Assembly (NCBI RefSeq): GCF_020685205.1
Contig: NZ_JAJERB010000006.1
Location: 268,790-332,789, forward strand
Direction: 5' to 3'
Source: Hymenobacter translucens
Lineage (GTDB): Bacteria; Bacteroidota; Bacteroidia; Cytophagales; Hymenobacteraceae
DNA length: 64,000 nt
Shown here: positions 42,371 to 51,187 of the stretch, in pieces
Layout of the letters: every line of letters starts with the position of its first letter
Numbering within the stretch: position 1 is the first letter of the stretch
Made by a program: the position numbers and the translations under genes
Notes under the pieces: model-generated
The model's input: the letters and a program-made list of their open reading frames with translations, nothing else
Database searches by the model: none
Told to the model about the DNA's origin: nothing

Positions 42371-45103
42371 ATGAGAAATAACCTCTTCGCAACCCTGCTG
42401 GTAGTAGGCCTCTCGGCCGGCTCCTCCTTTGGTCAGGCCACCGTCGACCCGGCCCTGCGCGCGGCTCTGACCACCAGCCCGACGGCCCAGGTGATTGTAA
42501 CCTTTAACGGCAGCGGGGGGCCGCAGACCGCGGAGCTGAACCTGCTCCGGCAGCTTGGCATCACGCGCGGCATTACCTTTCAGGCGGTGCCTATTGCCGG
42601 GGTAGTGGCCACCGCCGCGCAGGTAAATGCCCTGGCCCAGAATCCAGCGGTACGGTCGCTCTACTTCAACAAGAAGCTCGACTACAACAACTACGACGAC
42701 ACCAACCTGACCGGCGTCAAGCGCCTCCGCGTCGACCCGCAGATGACCGCCCGTAACGGCGGCACCCCCGTTTCCGGCCGGGGCGTCGGCGTGCTGATCA
42801 ACGACAGCGGCGTGGACGGTACCCACGATGACATCAAGTTTGGCCCCCACCTGGTGCAGAACGTGCTCGGCTCGACCAACCTGAACGCCGTGAGCACGCT
42901 GCTGCCCTTCACGCCGGTGGAAGGCGTCGCCAATACCGATACCAACTCCGGCCACGGCACGCACTGCGCGGGCACGGTGGGCGGCAACGGTGCCAAGTCG
43001 GGCGGCAAGTATGAAGGCGTGGCGCCCGGCGCCTCGCTGCTGGGCTACGGCTCGGGCGGTGCCCTGCTCGTACTCGACGCCATCGGGGGCTTCGACTACG
43101 CTCTTACCCACCAGTTTCAATACAACATCCGCGTAATCAGCAACTCGTTTGGCAGCAGCGGCGACTTCGACCCGAATGACCCGCTGAATGTGGCGACCAA
43201 GAAGTGCTACGACCGCAACATGGTCATCGTATTCGCAGCCGGCAACTCCGGCCCCGGGGCCGATACGCATAATCCCTACGCTATTGCCCCCTGGACCATT
43301 TCCGTCGGTGCCGGCGACCGGCACGGCCTGCTGGCTGACTTCTCCTCGCGGGGCGTAAAAGGCGAGCAGGGCACGTTCGTGGTTGATGGTCAGACCTGGA
43401 CCTTTAAAAACGAGCCCGTGATTGTGGCGCCAGGCGTCGATGTCGTATCGACGCGCGCGGTGGCCCCAGTATCGTCGCTCGGTGCCGAGCTGGATGCGGC
43501 GGTACTGACGCCGGGTGAAATCCCGTTCTACACCCACATGAGCGGCACTTCCATGGCGACGCCCCACGTCGCCGGCGTAGTGGCCCTGCTGCTTGAAGCC
43601 CGCCCCTCGCTTACCCCGGACCAGGTGAAAGAGTTGCTGGAAAAAACCGCCACCAATATGCCCGGCCGCGAGTCCTGGGAAGTAGGGGCCGGCTACGTAA
43701 ACGCATATGCCGCCGTAGACTATGCGTTCCGCTCGCCCGCCTTCGGCTCGACGGTGAATGCCAGCCGCCGCTTCAACAGCAGTGTAAACACGCTGAGCAA
43801 CAGCATTCCCTTTACCATTAACTTCAACCCGGTCCTGACAACCGGCAACAGTCTGCCTTTCGAGGTAGCACCGGGTACCAACAGCCTGGAAGTGAAGATT
43901 GTATCGACGGGCCTGGAAGGGGAAACCGGCAACCTGACCAACCTCGTGCTGCTTGACCCCAACGGCGTGCGCTACAGCTCGGGTACGCCCGTCACCTTCA
44001 CCCTGACCACCGACCGCAGCGTGGCGGTAGCCTCGCCCGTCGCGGGCACCTGGAGGGTACAAGTGGAAGGCGTGCGGGGCGTGGCCCTGCCCGAAACCGT
44101 GAACGGCAACATCGTACTGCAGTCACCCCGGGGCACGACCAACCTGGCCGACATCGTGGGCCACCCCGCCGAAGCAGCCATCAAAATGGCTGTGACCAAC
44201 CGGCTGGTCGATGGCCTGGCCACCGGCTTCCAGCCCAACGCCCTGCTCACCCGTCTGCAGCTGGCCGACTACCTGCTGATGGGTCAGGGTGTGCGCCAGC
44301 TGCTGCCCACCACGGGCGCCCGCTCCTTTACCGACATCTCGAACGTGAATGACATTCTGCTGACGGAATCAGTTACGGCCCGTGGGGCGGCCCAGCGCGA
44401 CCGGTTCCACCAGTTCAACGGGGTGATGCTGCCCACGGCGGCCGGTACCTTCTCGCCCGCCGGGGCCGTAAGCCGGGCCAGCCTGGCATACTCGCTGGTG
44501 CAGAGCCTGGGCTTCCAGCAGCAGGCCCTCGACCGCAACAGCCGCCCGCTTACGGTTACGGTAAACGGCCAGACGATTCCCGTTGACGATGCCGGCAGCA
44601 TCCCGGCCGGCCTGCGCGGCTACGTCAGCGTTGCGCTGGAACTGAACCTCATCAATGCCTTCTACTCGGTTACGCAGGGCCCCTACGATCTGCAGCCCAC
44701 GCTGCACGCCAGCTTCAAGCCCACGCAGAACGTGACCCGTGCCGACTTCGCCGTGATCGTGACCCGCACGTTCCCGCAGTACAATGCTCTGACGCAGCCC
44801 GCGGCCCGCTCCACGGCCAGCACCACGGCTACCACGCCGGCCTTCGTGACGACCGAGGCCGTAGCCTATCCCAACCCCTTTACGGGTGCCACCACCATCA
44901 GCTATTTCCTGGATGTGGACGGGCCGGTGAGCGTGGAGGTGTATAATACGATGGGCCGCAAGGTGCAGACCCTGGTCGCCGGGGCCGAAGCCGCCGGTCT
45001 GCACCAAGTGCAGTTCGATGGCAGCAAGCTGGCCCGCGGCACGTACCTGTTCACGGTGAAAACCGGGCAGTCGGTTTCCACGCAGCGCCTGGTGCTGCAA
45101 TAA
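42371..45103 (+). CDS. S8 subtilisin-like peptidase with SLH-like modules and T9SS sorting domain
   Basis: The product has 910 aa from the ATG at 42371, which is followed by a signal peptide ('SAGSSFGQ'); an ATG 18 codons upstream gives a poor leader. After a propeptide-like region (25-125) the S8 catalytic residues are Asp in 'GVLINDSGVDGTHDD', His in 'NSGHGTHCAGTVGG' and Ser in 'MSGTSMATPHVAG'. A beta-sandwich follows. SLH-like helices come next ('AAIKMAVTNRLVDG...FTDISNVNDIL' and 'VALELNLINAF...TRADFAVIVTRTF'). The end is a type A sorting domain from 'VAYPNPFTG'. It is a secreted, surface-attached or released protease. A terminator follows. Confidence 0.93.
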   Translation: MRNNLFATLLVVGLSAGSSFGQATVDPALRAALTTSPTAQVIVTFNGSGGPQTAELNLLRQLGITRGITFQAVPIAGVVATAAQVNALAQNPAVRSLYFNKKLDYNNYDDTNLTGVKRLRVDPQMTARNGGTPVSGRGVGVLINDSGVDGTHDDIKFGPHLVQNVLGSTNLNAVSTLLPFTPVEGVANTDTNSGHGTHCAGTVGGNGAKSGGKYEGVAPGASLLGYGSGGALLVLDAIGGFDYALTHQFQYNIRVISNSFGSSGDFDPNDPLNVATKKCYDRNMVIVFAAGNSGPGADTHNPYAIAPWTISVGAGDRHGLLADFSSRGVKGEQGTFVVDGQTWTFKNEPVIVAPGVDVVSTRAVAPVSSLGAELDAAVLTPGEIPFYTHMSGTSMATPHVAGVVALLLEARPSLTPDQVKELLEKTATNMPGRESWEVGAGYVNAYAAVDYAFRSPAFGSTVNASRRFNSSVNTLSNSIPFTINFNPVLTTGNSLPFEVAPGTNSLEVKIVSTGLEGETGNLTNLVLLDPNGVRYSSGTPVTFTLTTDRSVAVASPVAGTWRVQVEGVRGVALPETVNGNIVLQSPRGTTNLADIVGHPAEAAIKMAVTNRLVDGLATGFQPNALLTRLQLADYLLMGQGVRQLLPTTGARSFTDISNVNDILLTESVTARGAAQRDRFHQFNGVMLPTAAGTFSPAGAVSRASLAYSLVQSLGFQQQALDRNSRPLTVTVNGQTIPVDDAGSIPAGLRGYVSVALELNLINAFYSVTQGPYDLQPTLHASFKPTQNVTRADFAVIVTRTFPQYNALTQPAARSTASTTATTPAFVTTEAVAYPNPFTGATTISYFLDVDGPVSVEVYNTMGRKVQTLVAGAEAAGLHQVQFDGSKLARGTYLFTVKTGQSVSTQRLVLQ

Positions 45104-45127
45104 GCCAAACGAAGCCATTCAGAAAGC

Positions 45128-45157
45128 GGCCTGCTCCCCGGAGCAGGCCTCTTTATT
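45128..45157 (+). terminator. Terminator after the S8 peptidase
   Basis: GGCCTGCTC / GAGCAGGCC, a 9-bp stem with 4-nt loop, followed by TCTTTATTT. Lies 25 nt past the stop. Confidence 0.85.
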
Positions 45158-45190
45158 TGCCGGTGCCTGGCCGGGCAAACTGTCGTCTGG

Positions 45191-46069
45191 TTACTCTTCG
45201 GAACCAGCGTACAGCGTTTCGCGGGGTGGAAACAGCCGGTCAACCAGGCGCACGAGGCGCCAGCGGGTGCTTTTCTGCCGCTGCTTGACCGGGGCCAGCC
45301 GGAAGTCGAACTGCGCGAGGGCGGCCAGCTCTTCGGCCACGGTGCGCTGCTGCAGATGAGACTCGAGCAGAAAGGCGGCAATGTGCTCATTCCACTCGTC
45401 CTTGGTGCTCCAGTAGTGCCCGATGAAGGGACGGGCCGGGTGCAGCGGATACGTTTTGTCCAGGGCTACCGACAAAGCAAACTGCTCGATCAGGCGGGGC
45501 GTGACCTGGCAGCGGCTGAAGTCGTCGCAGACGGCCAGGGCCAGGGCAATGGCCTCGGAGGCTTTGGCGGCCGGAATACCCACCACGCCCGCGTTCCACA
45601 TGGCGTGCCGCTCGTGCAGCTGCACCCCACCAAACGTCTGCTGCCGGACCTGGGTCCACATGCGCTGCTCGGTCTTGCTGCCCAGCTCCGACAAAGCTCC
45701 TTCCCGCTCGTGCATAAACGCCTCGCCGTTGGTCAGACGAGCCTTTAGCTCGGCGGCCGAGCCGTGCAGAAAGGTGTCGGAGTCGAGATAGAGCAGGGGT
45801 ACGCCGGGGTGCTGCCGGGCTACGGTTTCCAGGGCTTTGATCTTGACCCGCCAGAAAAAGTCGAACTCGCCCTTCCAGTCCCGCAGCGTGGCTTCGGCGA
45901 CCGGCAGAATCGTGACCTGCCCGCTCAGGTGGCGGTAGAAATCGGGCGCGTCCGTCACCACCGTGATACCGTCCAGCGCTGCCGGCTCCCGCAGAAACGT
46001 GAGCATCGAGAAGTTGGCCTGGAAGTGGTTGCGGACGTTGGTGCCGAAAACGAGGTAGATCAGGTGCAT
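45191..46069 (-). CDS. Putative glycosyltransferase-like protein
   Basis: The product has 292 aa, with no signal and no membrane span. It starts 'MHLIYLVFGTNVRNHFQANF' and has a DxD-type element in 'VPLLYLDSDTFLHG' (about residues 92-104). 'MWNAGVVGI' later is another element common to GT-A fold enzymes of the glycogenin/nucleotide-diphospho-sugar type. This suggests a sugar transferase, but no family name can be given from the sequence. The C-terminal 60 residues are basic. Single gene, convergent with the S8 peptidase. Confidence 0.6.
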   Translation of the reverse strand: MHLIYLVFGTNVRNHFQANFSMLTFLREPAALDGITVVTDAPDFYRHLSGQVTILPVAEATLRDWKGEFDFFWRVKIKALETVARQHPGVPLLYLDSDTFLHGSAAELKARLTNGEAFMHEREGALSELGSKTEQRMWTQVRQQTFGGVQLHERHAMWNAGVVGIPAAKASEAIALALAVCDDFSRCQVTPRLIEQFALSVALDKTYPLHPARPFIGHYWSTKDEWNEHIAAFLLESHLQQRTVAEELAALAQFDFRLAPVKQRQKSTRWRLVRLVDRLFPPRETLYAGSEE

Positions 46070-46236
46070 GCGCGGCGGCCAGGGGCTTTAGCTGCCGCCC
46101 GGCCCGGTAAAGGTACTGGCGGGATGATAACCGCCGCGCCGGTGGGACGCGGAAAGCACCGTTCCCCTGACTGGTTTGTGCGCGCCAGGGCAGCCGGCTT
46201 CTGCCCCTGGCCTGATTCGTAAGCTGCTGACTCTGG

Positions 46237-46671
46237 CTACGGTTTCAGCAGCACCCAGTCGAAGCTGATGCCCTTGCCGGCTTCGCCCGCCGGTACCGGG
46301 TAAGGCGTCCGCTTGCCATCGGCGGCAACCATCATCAGCTGATCGTACGGAATAAAAACATACAGCCGGTCGCCAGGCTTGGTATGCTGGCCCATCCAGG
46401 TCACGTCGCCTGTGGAGTCGGTCATGATACGGGTGGGCGTCAGAGGGAGCGGGCCCCGCATCGGCGTTACCTGGGCTTCCTTGAAATAGTAGCGCACGTT
46501 GGCCGGGCAACCGGGGGCCGAACTGACGCGCAGGCGAAGCTTCCCCGCGAAGGGCGCGCCCTTCGCCGGCACCGGCTGGTTGTTGCTCCAGGCCTTCACC
46601 ACCGGTGGGCAGGCGGACTGGGCAACGGCAGCCGTAGAGGCCAGGAGGGCGAGTAGCAGGAGGGGGTACAT
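46237..46671 (-). CDS. Secreted hypothetical protein
   Basis: The product has 144 aa with a signal peptide ('LLLALLASTAAVAQ'). Two Cys residues (in 'SACPPVV' and 'APGCPANVRYYF') may form a disulfide. A beta-rich central part contains 'GDRLYVFIPYDQLMMVA'. The C-terminus ends 'GISFDWVLLKP'. I do not recognise the family; it has the look of a small GldM-like or Ig-like periplasmic domain. An upstream TACTTTTT and GTTG pair (minus, about 46700-46730) may be its promoter. Confidence 0.6.
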   Translation of the reverse strand: MYPLLLLALLASTAAVAQSACPPVVKAWSNNQPVPAKGAPFAGKLRLRVSSAPGCPANVRYYFKEAQVTPMRGPLPLTPTRIMTDSTGDVTWMGQHTKPGDRLYVFIPYDQLMMVAADGKRTPYPVPAGEAGKGISFDWVLLKP

Positions 46672-46895
46672 AAACCGGCGGTTAAGATGTGGATACGAAA
46701 AAAAGTATTCTAAGAAGGCACTTGCTGAAGATACAACACTAAATATGGTGGTTTGAGTATTCAGACTGCCTGGCTGAACACAGCGGGCGTAGCGGCGACT
46801 CGGGTCTAAGCTGGTACGGGTAGCCGGATGAAGGATATACCGTGAGAGAGGGCTCCAGGCCAGATCGAAACCCTCGACATTTGAAGCGCACGAAA

Positions 46896-46918
46896 CCCGG
46901 GCCGCAGAGAAGCCCGGG
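46896..46918 (-). terminator. Probable terminator after the chagasin-like gene
   Basis: GCCCGGG / CCCGGGC stem with about 9-nt loop and only a short T-run (TTT) on the minus strand. It is 15 nt after the stop. Confidence 0.5.
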
Positions 46919-46932
46919 CTCTGCCTACGGCC

Positions 46933-47727
46933 CTACTTGGGCGGCTCGGGCACTTCGACCTGGAGCTCGAAGTCGCGCACGGGCGGGGCATCGTTGTCGG
47001 TTATGCTGCGGTAAAGGAAGCGGACGGTGGTCTGGCCGGGCTTCAGAGCCTGAAACTGAAATGTGACTTCCTCGGGCGAGCCAGCTTTGGCTTTTTTCTT
47101 CCGGGCCTTTTTGCTTGGTGCGGCCGGAGCGCCGCTGACGAGCTTTACAATGTCGTCTTCCAGCGGCATCACCTCCCAGGCGTTGGGCGAGCCGGCGGTG
47201 GTGCTGAGCCTGATCTGTAGCTGGTCGCCCTGATTTACCTTAACCCGGCTGTGGTTGCCGTACTCGGTGATGTTCACGTTTTTGGCAACTCCGGGCTGGT
47301 CGATGGTGACGTAGACGTGGAAGTAGCTGCCCAGTGGGGAGTACCCGCCCCCGGGCACGGCGGCAATGAGCGTGAGGTCCAGGCCGCCGGTGCCAATGGC
47401 CTGGAAGCGCATCTGGTGCGTAGCCGGAGCGCCCGGTACGCCGCTGCTCACGCCGGGCAGGGCAGAGCTGCTCACGAACGTCAGCTGCCCGGGGTAGACC
47501 TGCGCCGCCCGCCAGCCGTACCGCGTCGAGGTGGGCAGGCGCACGACGAGCTGGTCGCCGACCCTGAGCTGCACCTGCTTGCCGTTGTCGGCGGCGGTAA
47601 GAGTCACGATGTCGGCCCGGGCCGGCAGCGCGAAAAATGCCGCCAGCAGGAAGCTGAGCAGAAAACGGGGTGTGAAGAAGCCGGTACGGAGTCGGCAGAA
47701 TAGGCTTTTCGGGACTTTCATAATCAT
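46933..47727 (-). CDS. Exported protein with two chagasin-like (inhibitor I42) domains
   Basis: The product has 264 aa (an in-frame ATG two codons later is equally good). After a signal peptide ('FFALPARAD'), domain 1 starts 'VTLTAADNGKQVQLRVGDQL' with the loop 'RLPTSTRYGWRAAQV', close to the NPTTGYxW loop of chagasin, and 'HQMRFQAIGTGGLDLTLI'. Domain 2 repeats the layout: 'NHSRVKVNQGDQLQIRLST', 'GSPNAWEVM', then a basic linker (KKARKKKAKAG) and 'VTFQFQALKPGQTTVRFLYR'. Chagasins inhibit C1 cysteine peptidases. The second loop lacks the canonical TGY. A self-protection or defence role is possible but not shown. Conserved Gly/Trp positions support the fold. Confidence 0.6.
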   Translation of the reverse strand: MIMKVPKSLFCRLRTGFFTPRFLLSFLLAAFFALPARADIVTLTAADNGKQVQLRVGDQLVVRLPTSTRYGWRAAQVYPGQLTFVSSSALPGVSSGVPGAPATHQMRFQAIGTGGLDLTLIAAVPGGGYSPLGSYFHVYVTIDQPGVAKNVNITEYGNHSRVKVNQGDQLQIRLSTTAGSPNAWEVMPLEDDIVKLVSGAPAAPSKKARKKKAKAGSPEEVTFQFQALKPGQTTVRFLYRSITDNDAPPVRDFELQVEVPEPPK

Positions 47728-47873
47728 TCCGGCTGGCTGGACAGCGGTGGTCAGCCGCTGTCAGGTTACCGGAAGGGGTACGGTGCCCCGCCGAAAAGGC
47801 TTCAGTCGAGCTTGGGCGGGCGGTATCCTTCCCCGCCATTATCCGGCCCAGGTCACTACCGCCGAGTAAGTCG

Positions 47874-48932
47874 CTACCAGTTGCTGCGCCGCAGCTTTTC
47901 GGGCTGCAGGACCCGGATCAGCTTGGGGGTGAGCTCGATGATGCCGTCCTGCCGGAACTCGCTCAGGGTCCGGCTCAGCGACTCCGGCGCCGTGCCAATC
48001 AGGGCGGCCATGTCGTCACGGGAAAGCGGGATGCCGGGGTCGGCGGGGGAGAGGCGGCGGTACTGCTCGTGCAGGCGCAGCAGGGTGTCGGCCACGCGCT
48101 TGCGCAGGGAATTGTAGGCCATATCGAGCAGCAGCTCCTCCTGCTCCCGCACCCGTCCGGCCAGCAGCCGCACAAACTGCCGGCTCACCTCGGGATTGCG
48201 CAGCAACAGCTGGGTGAAGTCATCGGCCGGAATGTAAAGCAGGGTGGCATCCTCGACGGCCACGGCGGTGTCGTGGTGGGGCGTGCCTTCGAGCAGGGAC
48301 TTGTAGCCGAAAAAGTCGCCGGTTTGGTAAAGGCCGGTAATCAGCTCCTTGCCCGCGGCGGTGGCTTTGCTGGTTTTCACCCGCCCGGCCTGCACGAAGT
48401 ACAGGCGGGTGGCCTCGTCGCCCTCGGCGTAGACAATCTGCCTGCGCGGCACGGAGTGGGGCCTGCGGTCAGTTGTCAGGCTGTCGAGGCTGCCCACGGC
48501 GCGGGCATCGGTCAGAAATTCCTCCAGCCCCCCGGCCTGCAGGTCGTACTCGGGCTTGAGGTGCTGGAAGCGGGAGAGGCGACCGGCAATGGCGCTGAGC
48601 AGCTCCGAGCTGTCGAAGGGCTTGGTGAGGTAGTCGTCGGCGCCCAGCTCCATGCCCCGGCGCAGGTCGGTGCGCTCGGTTTTGGCGGTCAGAAAGATAA
48701 ACGGCACCCCGGCCAGCTGCGGGTTCTGGTTGAAGATGTGCAGCACTCCGTAGCCGTCGAGCACCGGCATCATAATGTCGCACACCACCAGGTCAGGCCG
48801 GGTGGTCAGCGCCTTTTCCACCCCAATCTTTCCGTTTTCGGCGGTGATGACATTGTAGCCCGATAGCTCAAGAATTTCGGCGGTATTCTCGCGAATCAGG
48901 TCGTTATCCTCAATCAGCAGAATGGTCTTCAT
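47874..48932 (-). CDS. Response regulator: receiver domain fused to CRP/FNR cyclic-nucleotide-binding and HTH domain
   Basis: The product has 352 aa. Receiver (1-120): 'ILLIEDNDLIRENTAEIL' (acid pair), phospho-acceptor Asp in 'PDLVVCDIMMPVLDG', Thr in 'FIFLTAKTERTD', Lys in 'YLTKPFDSSELL'. A linker is followed by the cNMP-binding barrel (about 160-275: 'IVYAEGDEATRLYFVQAGRVKT', 'GDFFGYKSLLEG'). The HTH_Crp (about 290-345) includes 'LSRDDMAALIGTAPESLSRT'. Its recognition helix has E-x-x-S-R, the residues that read TTGA/TCAA in FNR. No N-terminal Cys set for an FeS cluster is seen, so oxygen sensing is probably through its kinase. It overlaps the kinase gene by 23 nt and lies downstream of it, so they are co-translated. 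Confidence 0.92.
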   Translation of the reverse strand: MKTILLIEDNDLIRENTAEILELSGYNVITAENGKIGVEKALTTRPDLVVCDIMMPVLDGYGVLHIFNQNPQLAGVPFIFLTAKTERTDLRRGMELGADDYLTKPFDSSELLSAIAGRLSRFQHLKPEYDLQAGGLEEFLTDARAVGSLDSLTTDRRPHSVPRRQIVYAEGDEATRLYFVQAGRVKTSKATAAGKELITGLYQTGDFFGYKSLLEGTPHHDTAVAVEDATLLYIPADDFTQLLLRNPEVSRQFVRLLAGRVREQEELLLDMAYNSLRKRVADTLLRLHEQYRRLSPADPGIPLSRDDMAALIGTAPESLSRTLSEFRQDGIIELTPKLIRVLQPEKLRRSNW

Positions 48933-50523
48933 AGGGAATGGTTAAGGTGACGGTGGTGCCCACGTCCAGCGTGCTCTGCAGGTCGATGGTGCCGTGCATC
49001 AGCTCCAGGTACTTGGCAATGATGTAGAGGCCCAGGCCGGTACCGGGCACGTTGGTGACGTTGCGGGCCCGGAAAAACCGCTCGAACAGCCGCTCCTGGT
49101 CTTCCTGGGAAATGCCCACGCCCTGGTCCTGCACCCGCAGGCGAAGCTGCCCGTCGGCGCAGGCGGCCTGCACCGTCACCACCGAGTTTTCGCCCGAATA
49201 CTTGATGGCGTTGGAAAGCAGGTTTACCAGAATCTTGCGCAGCAGCGACGAATCCAGCCACAGGTCCCGGGGGCAGCTGACTTCGGGGGCAATGGTCTGC
49301 CCGGGCTTAAGCAGGCCCTGCACGTCGGCAATGGTGTCCTGTACGAGGTCGGGCAAACTCAGGCGGGCGGGGCGGGCTTCCACCTTGCCTTCCTCGATGC
49401 GGCCCACCGACAGAAACTCTTCCAGGATGTCGTTCAGGTGGTTTACGGATTGCCGGATCCGGTCCAGGTGGCGCAGGCGCTTGTCCTGTTGCTCGGTGGC
49501 GGGGTATTTCTCAATGAGCGAGGCGGAGGTGAGCACGGCGGTAAGCGGGGTGCGGAATTCGTGCGAAGCCATGCTCACGAAGCGCGACTTCAGCTCGCCC
49601 AGCTCCTGCTCGGCGGCCAGCGCCTTGGCCAGCTCATCCTTGCGCTGCTCGAGCTGCTCCAGGGTGCTGAGCAGGGCATGGGTGCGGTCAGCCACTTTCT
49701 GCTCCAGCTCGGCGTTGAGGCGCTCTACCCGCTGCCGCTCGGCAATCAAAGCTAGGTCAGCGTTGCGCTTGTAGGTGATGTCGAGCACGTAGGACACCAC
49801 GAACAACTCCTGGTCGAGGTAGAAGTAGCTCAGGCTGACTTCCACCGGAAACACCGAGTTGTCTTTGCGCCGGGCTTCCAGGTCGCCGCGGTGGGCGCCC
49901 ATAGCCCGGACTGAAGGCCGCTCGTTGAACGACTCGCGCAGCTTCTCGTGGTGGGGCCCGCCGCCCATGGGCACCAGCACCTCGATCTGCTGCCCGGTCA
50001 ACTCGCCCTCGGCGTAGCCAAACTGCTGGTGTGCCATCTGGTTGGCCGTGACGATGGCGCCGGTCCGGTTGCAGACGATGATGCCGATGGTGGCGTTGGC
50101 AAACACAGCCTCGAACCTGCGCACACTCTGGGCCAGCTCCCGCTCGGCCTGCTGCAGGCGGGTCTGCTCACTGAGCCGCACCAAGTAAAACGGTCTGCCC
50201 TCAACTTCAAAGTAGATGAGCTCGATGCGGGCTTGAATTGGCTCGGCCTCGGGCCGGCTGATGGTGGTTTCCACTTCCTGACGGCCGCTGCGGCGGGCTC
50301 TTTCCCGTAGCGCGGCCCAGTCGTCGGCTGAGAAGGAGGGAGTGGGCAGCGTGCGGCTCGGCTCGTCGAGGAAGGCCTGCTCCGAGGGGTAGCCCAGCAG
50401 CCGGACGCCGGCGGGATTCACCTGCGTAAACCAGCCCCGGGTGGCGTCATACACGCCCACGAACTCGGCGGCCTGGGTGATGAGTACGTCGGTGAGGGCG
50501 GTGGTAAACGGGCTAAGAGACAT
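48910..50523 (-). CDS. PAS-domain sensor histidine kinase
   Basis: The product has 537 aa. It has no membrane segment, so it should be cytoplasmic. PAS-1 is about 12-120, PAS-2 about 135-260 ('VFANATIGIIVCNRTGAIVTANQMA', 'QFGYAEGELTG'). A coiled-coil linker (265-310) leads to HisKA 'FVSMASHEFRTPLTAVLTS' with the H-box His. The HATPase has N 'ILVNLLSNAIKYSGEN', G1 'DQGVGISQED' and G2 'GTGLGLYI'. It should phosphorylate the receiver of the overlapping downstream regulator. The ligand of the PAS domains is not clear; no haem or flavin signature could be read. Confidence 0.93.
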   Translation of the reverse strand: MSLSPFTTALTDVLITQAAEFVGVYDATRGWFTQVNPAGVRLLGYPSEQAFLDEPSRTLPTPSFSADDWAALRERARRSGRQEVETTISRPEAEPIQARIELIYFEVEGRPFYLVRLSEQTRLQQAERELAQSVRRFEAVFANATIGIIVCNRTGAIVTANQMAHQQFGYAEGELTGQQIEVLVPMGGGPHHEKLRESFNERPSVRAMGAHRGDLEARRKDNSVFPVEVSLSYFYLDQELFVVSYVLDITYKRNADLALIAERQRVERLNAELEQKVADRTHALLSTLEQLEQRKDELAKALAAEQELGELKSRFVSMASHEFRTPLTAVLTSASLIEKYPATEQQDKRLRHLDRIRQSVNHLNDILEEFLSVGRIEEGKVEARPARLSLPDLVQDTIADVQGLLKPGQTIAPEVSCPRDLWLDSSLLRKILVNLLSNAIKYSGENSVVTVQAACADGQLRLRVQDQGVGISQEDQERLFERFFRARNVTNVPGTGLGLYIIAKYLELMHGTIDLQSTLDVGTTVTLTIPYEDHSAD

Positions 50524-50633
50524 GCGGCGGCTCCGGCGAAGCAGGTGGTGATGGGACTGATTTTACGGCCTTGACCCGCTTTGGGCGGTGCGGAGGCGGC
50601 CAAAGGTCCGCAAAAAAGCCACGTTAGCGGTGG

Positions 50634-50647
50634 TTGACAAATGTCAA
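50634..50647. promoter_or_regulatory. FNR/FixK-like box (perfect palindrome) between the kinase and the thioredoxin-like gene
   Basis: TTGACAAATGTCAA, a perfect TTGAC-N4-GTCAA inverted repeat. On the minus strand a GGACCTTTG core follows at 50601-50609, 28 nt past the box. On the plus strand the next likely -7 element (TAATTTTA, from 50692) is about 45 nt away. It therefore could serve the kinase operon, the thioredoxin-like gene, or both. Confidence 0.75.
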
Positions 50648-50723
50648 GGATAGGCTTGAGGATGCTCATGGAGGCGCCCGGGGCGGGACGGTAATTTTAC
50701 GCTGTTCTTCAACTTATCCGCTG

Positions 50724-51062
50724 ATGCCCCCTTCTTCATCTTCCACCCTGATGCCCCCGGAAGCGGCCGTGCTGCTGGTGCTGGTGCCGTTGCTGCCCCC
50801 GGACGAAGTCTCGCCCGGGACGCTGAGCCAAGCTTCGATTCGTGCCCTGCAGGGACGGCTTGGACCGGCTATCCGAGTGCTGAAAATCGACGAAGCCAAC
50901 TACCCCGACGTGGTCCGCAGCTTCGGCACCCCCGGGCTGCCGGCCTGCGTGCTGGTACGCCAGGGCGTAGAGCTGTGGCGGCAGCAGGGCCTGCCCGACG
51001 ATGAGTCGGCCGTCTGCGAGCTGCTCGAGGCCGCTCGCACGTGGCAGCCTGCCCACGGGTAA
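50724..51062 (+). CDS. Thioredoxin-fold protein lacking the CxxC motif
   Basis: The product has 112 aa from the ATG at 50724; a TTG frame extends 30 codons upstream but starts inside the FNR-like box. The layout 'AAVLLVLVPLL', 'IRVLKIDEANYPDVVRSFG', 'TPGLPACVLVRQGVELWRQQ' is that of a thioredoxin with the cis-Pro loop at 'LPAC'. The active-site CxxC is absent, so it cannot act as a dithiol oxidoreductase. It may be a binding or scaffold protein. It is divergent from the kinase gene and ends before a bidirectional-looking terminator. Confidence 0.7.
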   Translation: MPPSSSSTLMPPEAAVLLVLVPLLPPDEVSPGTLSQASIRALQGRLGPAIRVLKIDEANYPDVVRSFGTPGLPACVLVRQGVELWRQQGLPDDESAVCELLEAARTWQPAHG

Positions 51063-51122
51063 TGGTGCAGCTATCCGAATGGTCCTCGCCGGGGCCGCCC
51101 AAACCTCTGATCCAACAAGTAC

Positions 51123-51161
51123 AAACAGCTCCCCCATGATTCGGCCTTGGGGGAGCTGTTT
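51123..51161. terminator. Terminator, likely bidirectional
   Basis: AAACAGCTCCCCCA / TGGGGGAGCTGTTT, a 14-bp stem around 11 nt, ends between two convergent genes (thioredoxin-like plus, stress protein minus). T residues on either side make it usable in both directions. Confidence 0.8.
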
Positions 51162-51187
51162 GCTTGGGCAGAAATGCACCCCAGTTG

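Noticed and set aside
47740..47762. Hairpin GACAGCGG/CCGCTGTC as terminator of the regulator gene
   Set aside because: No T-run on the minus strand and over 100 nt from the stop; kept out of the feature list.
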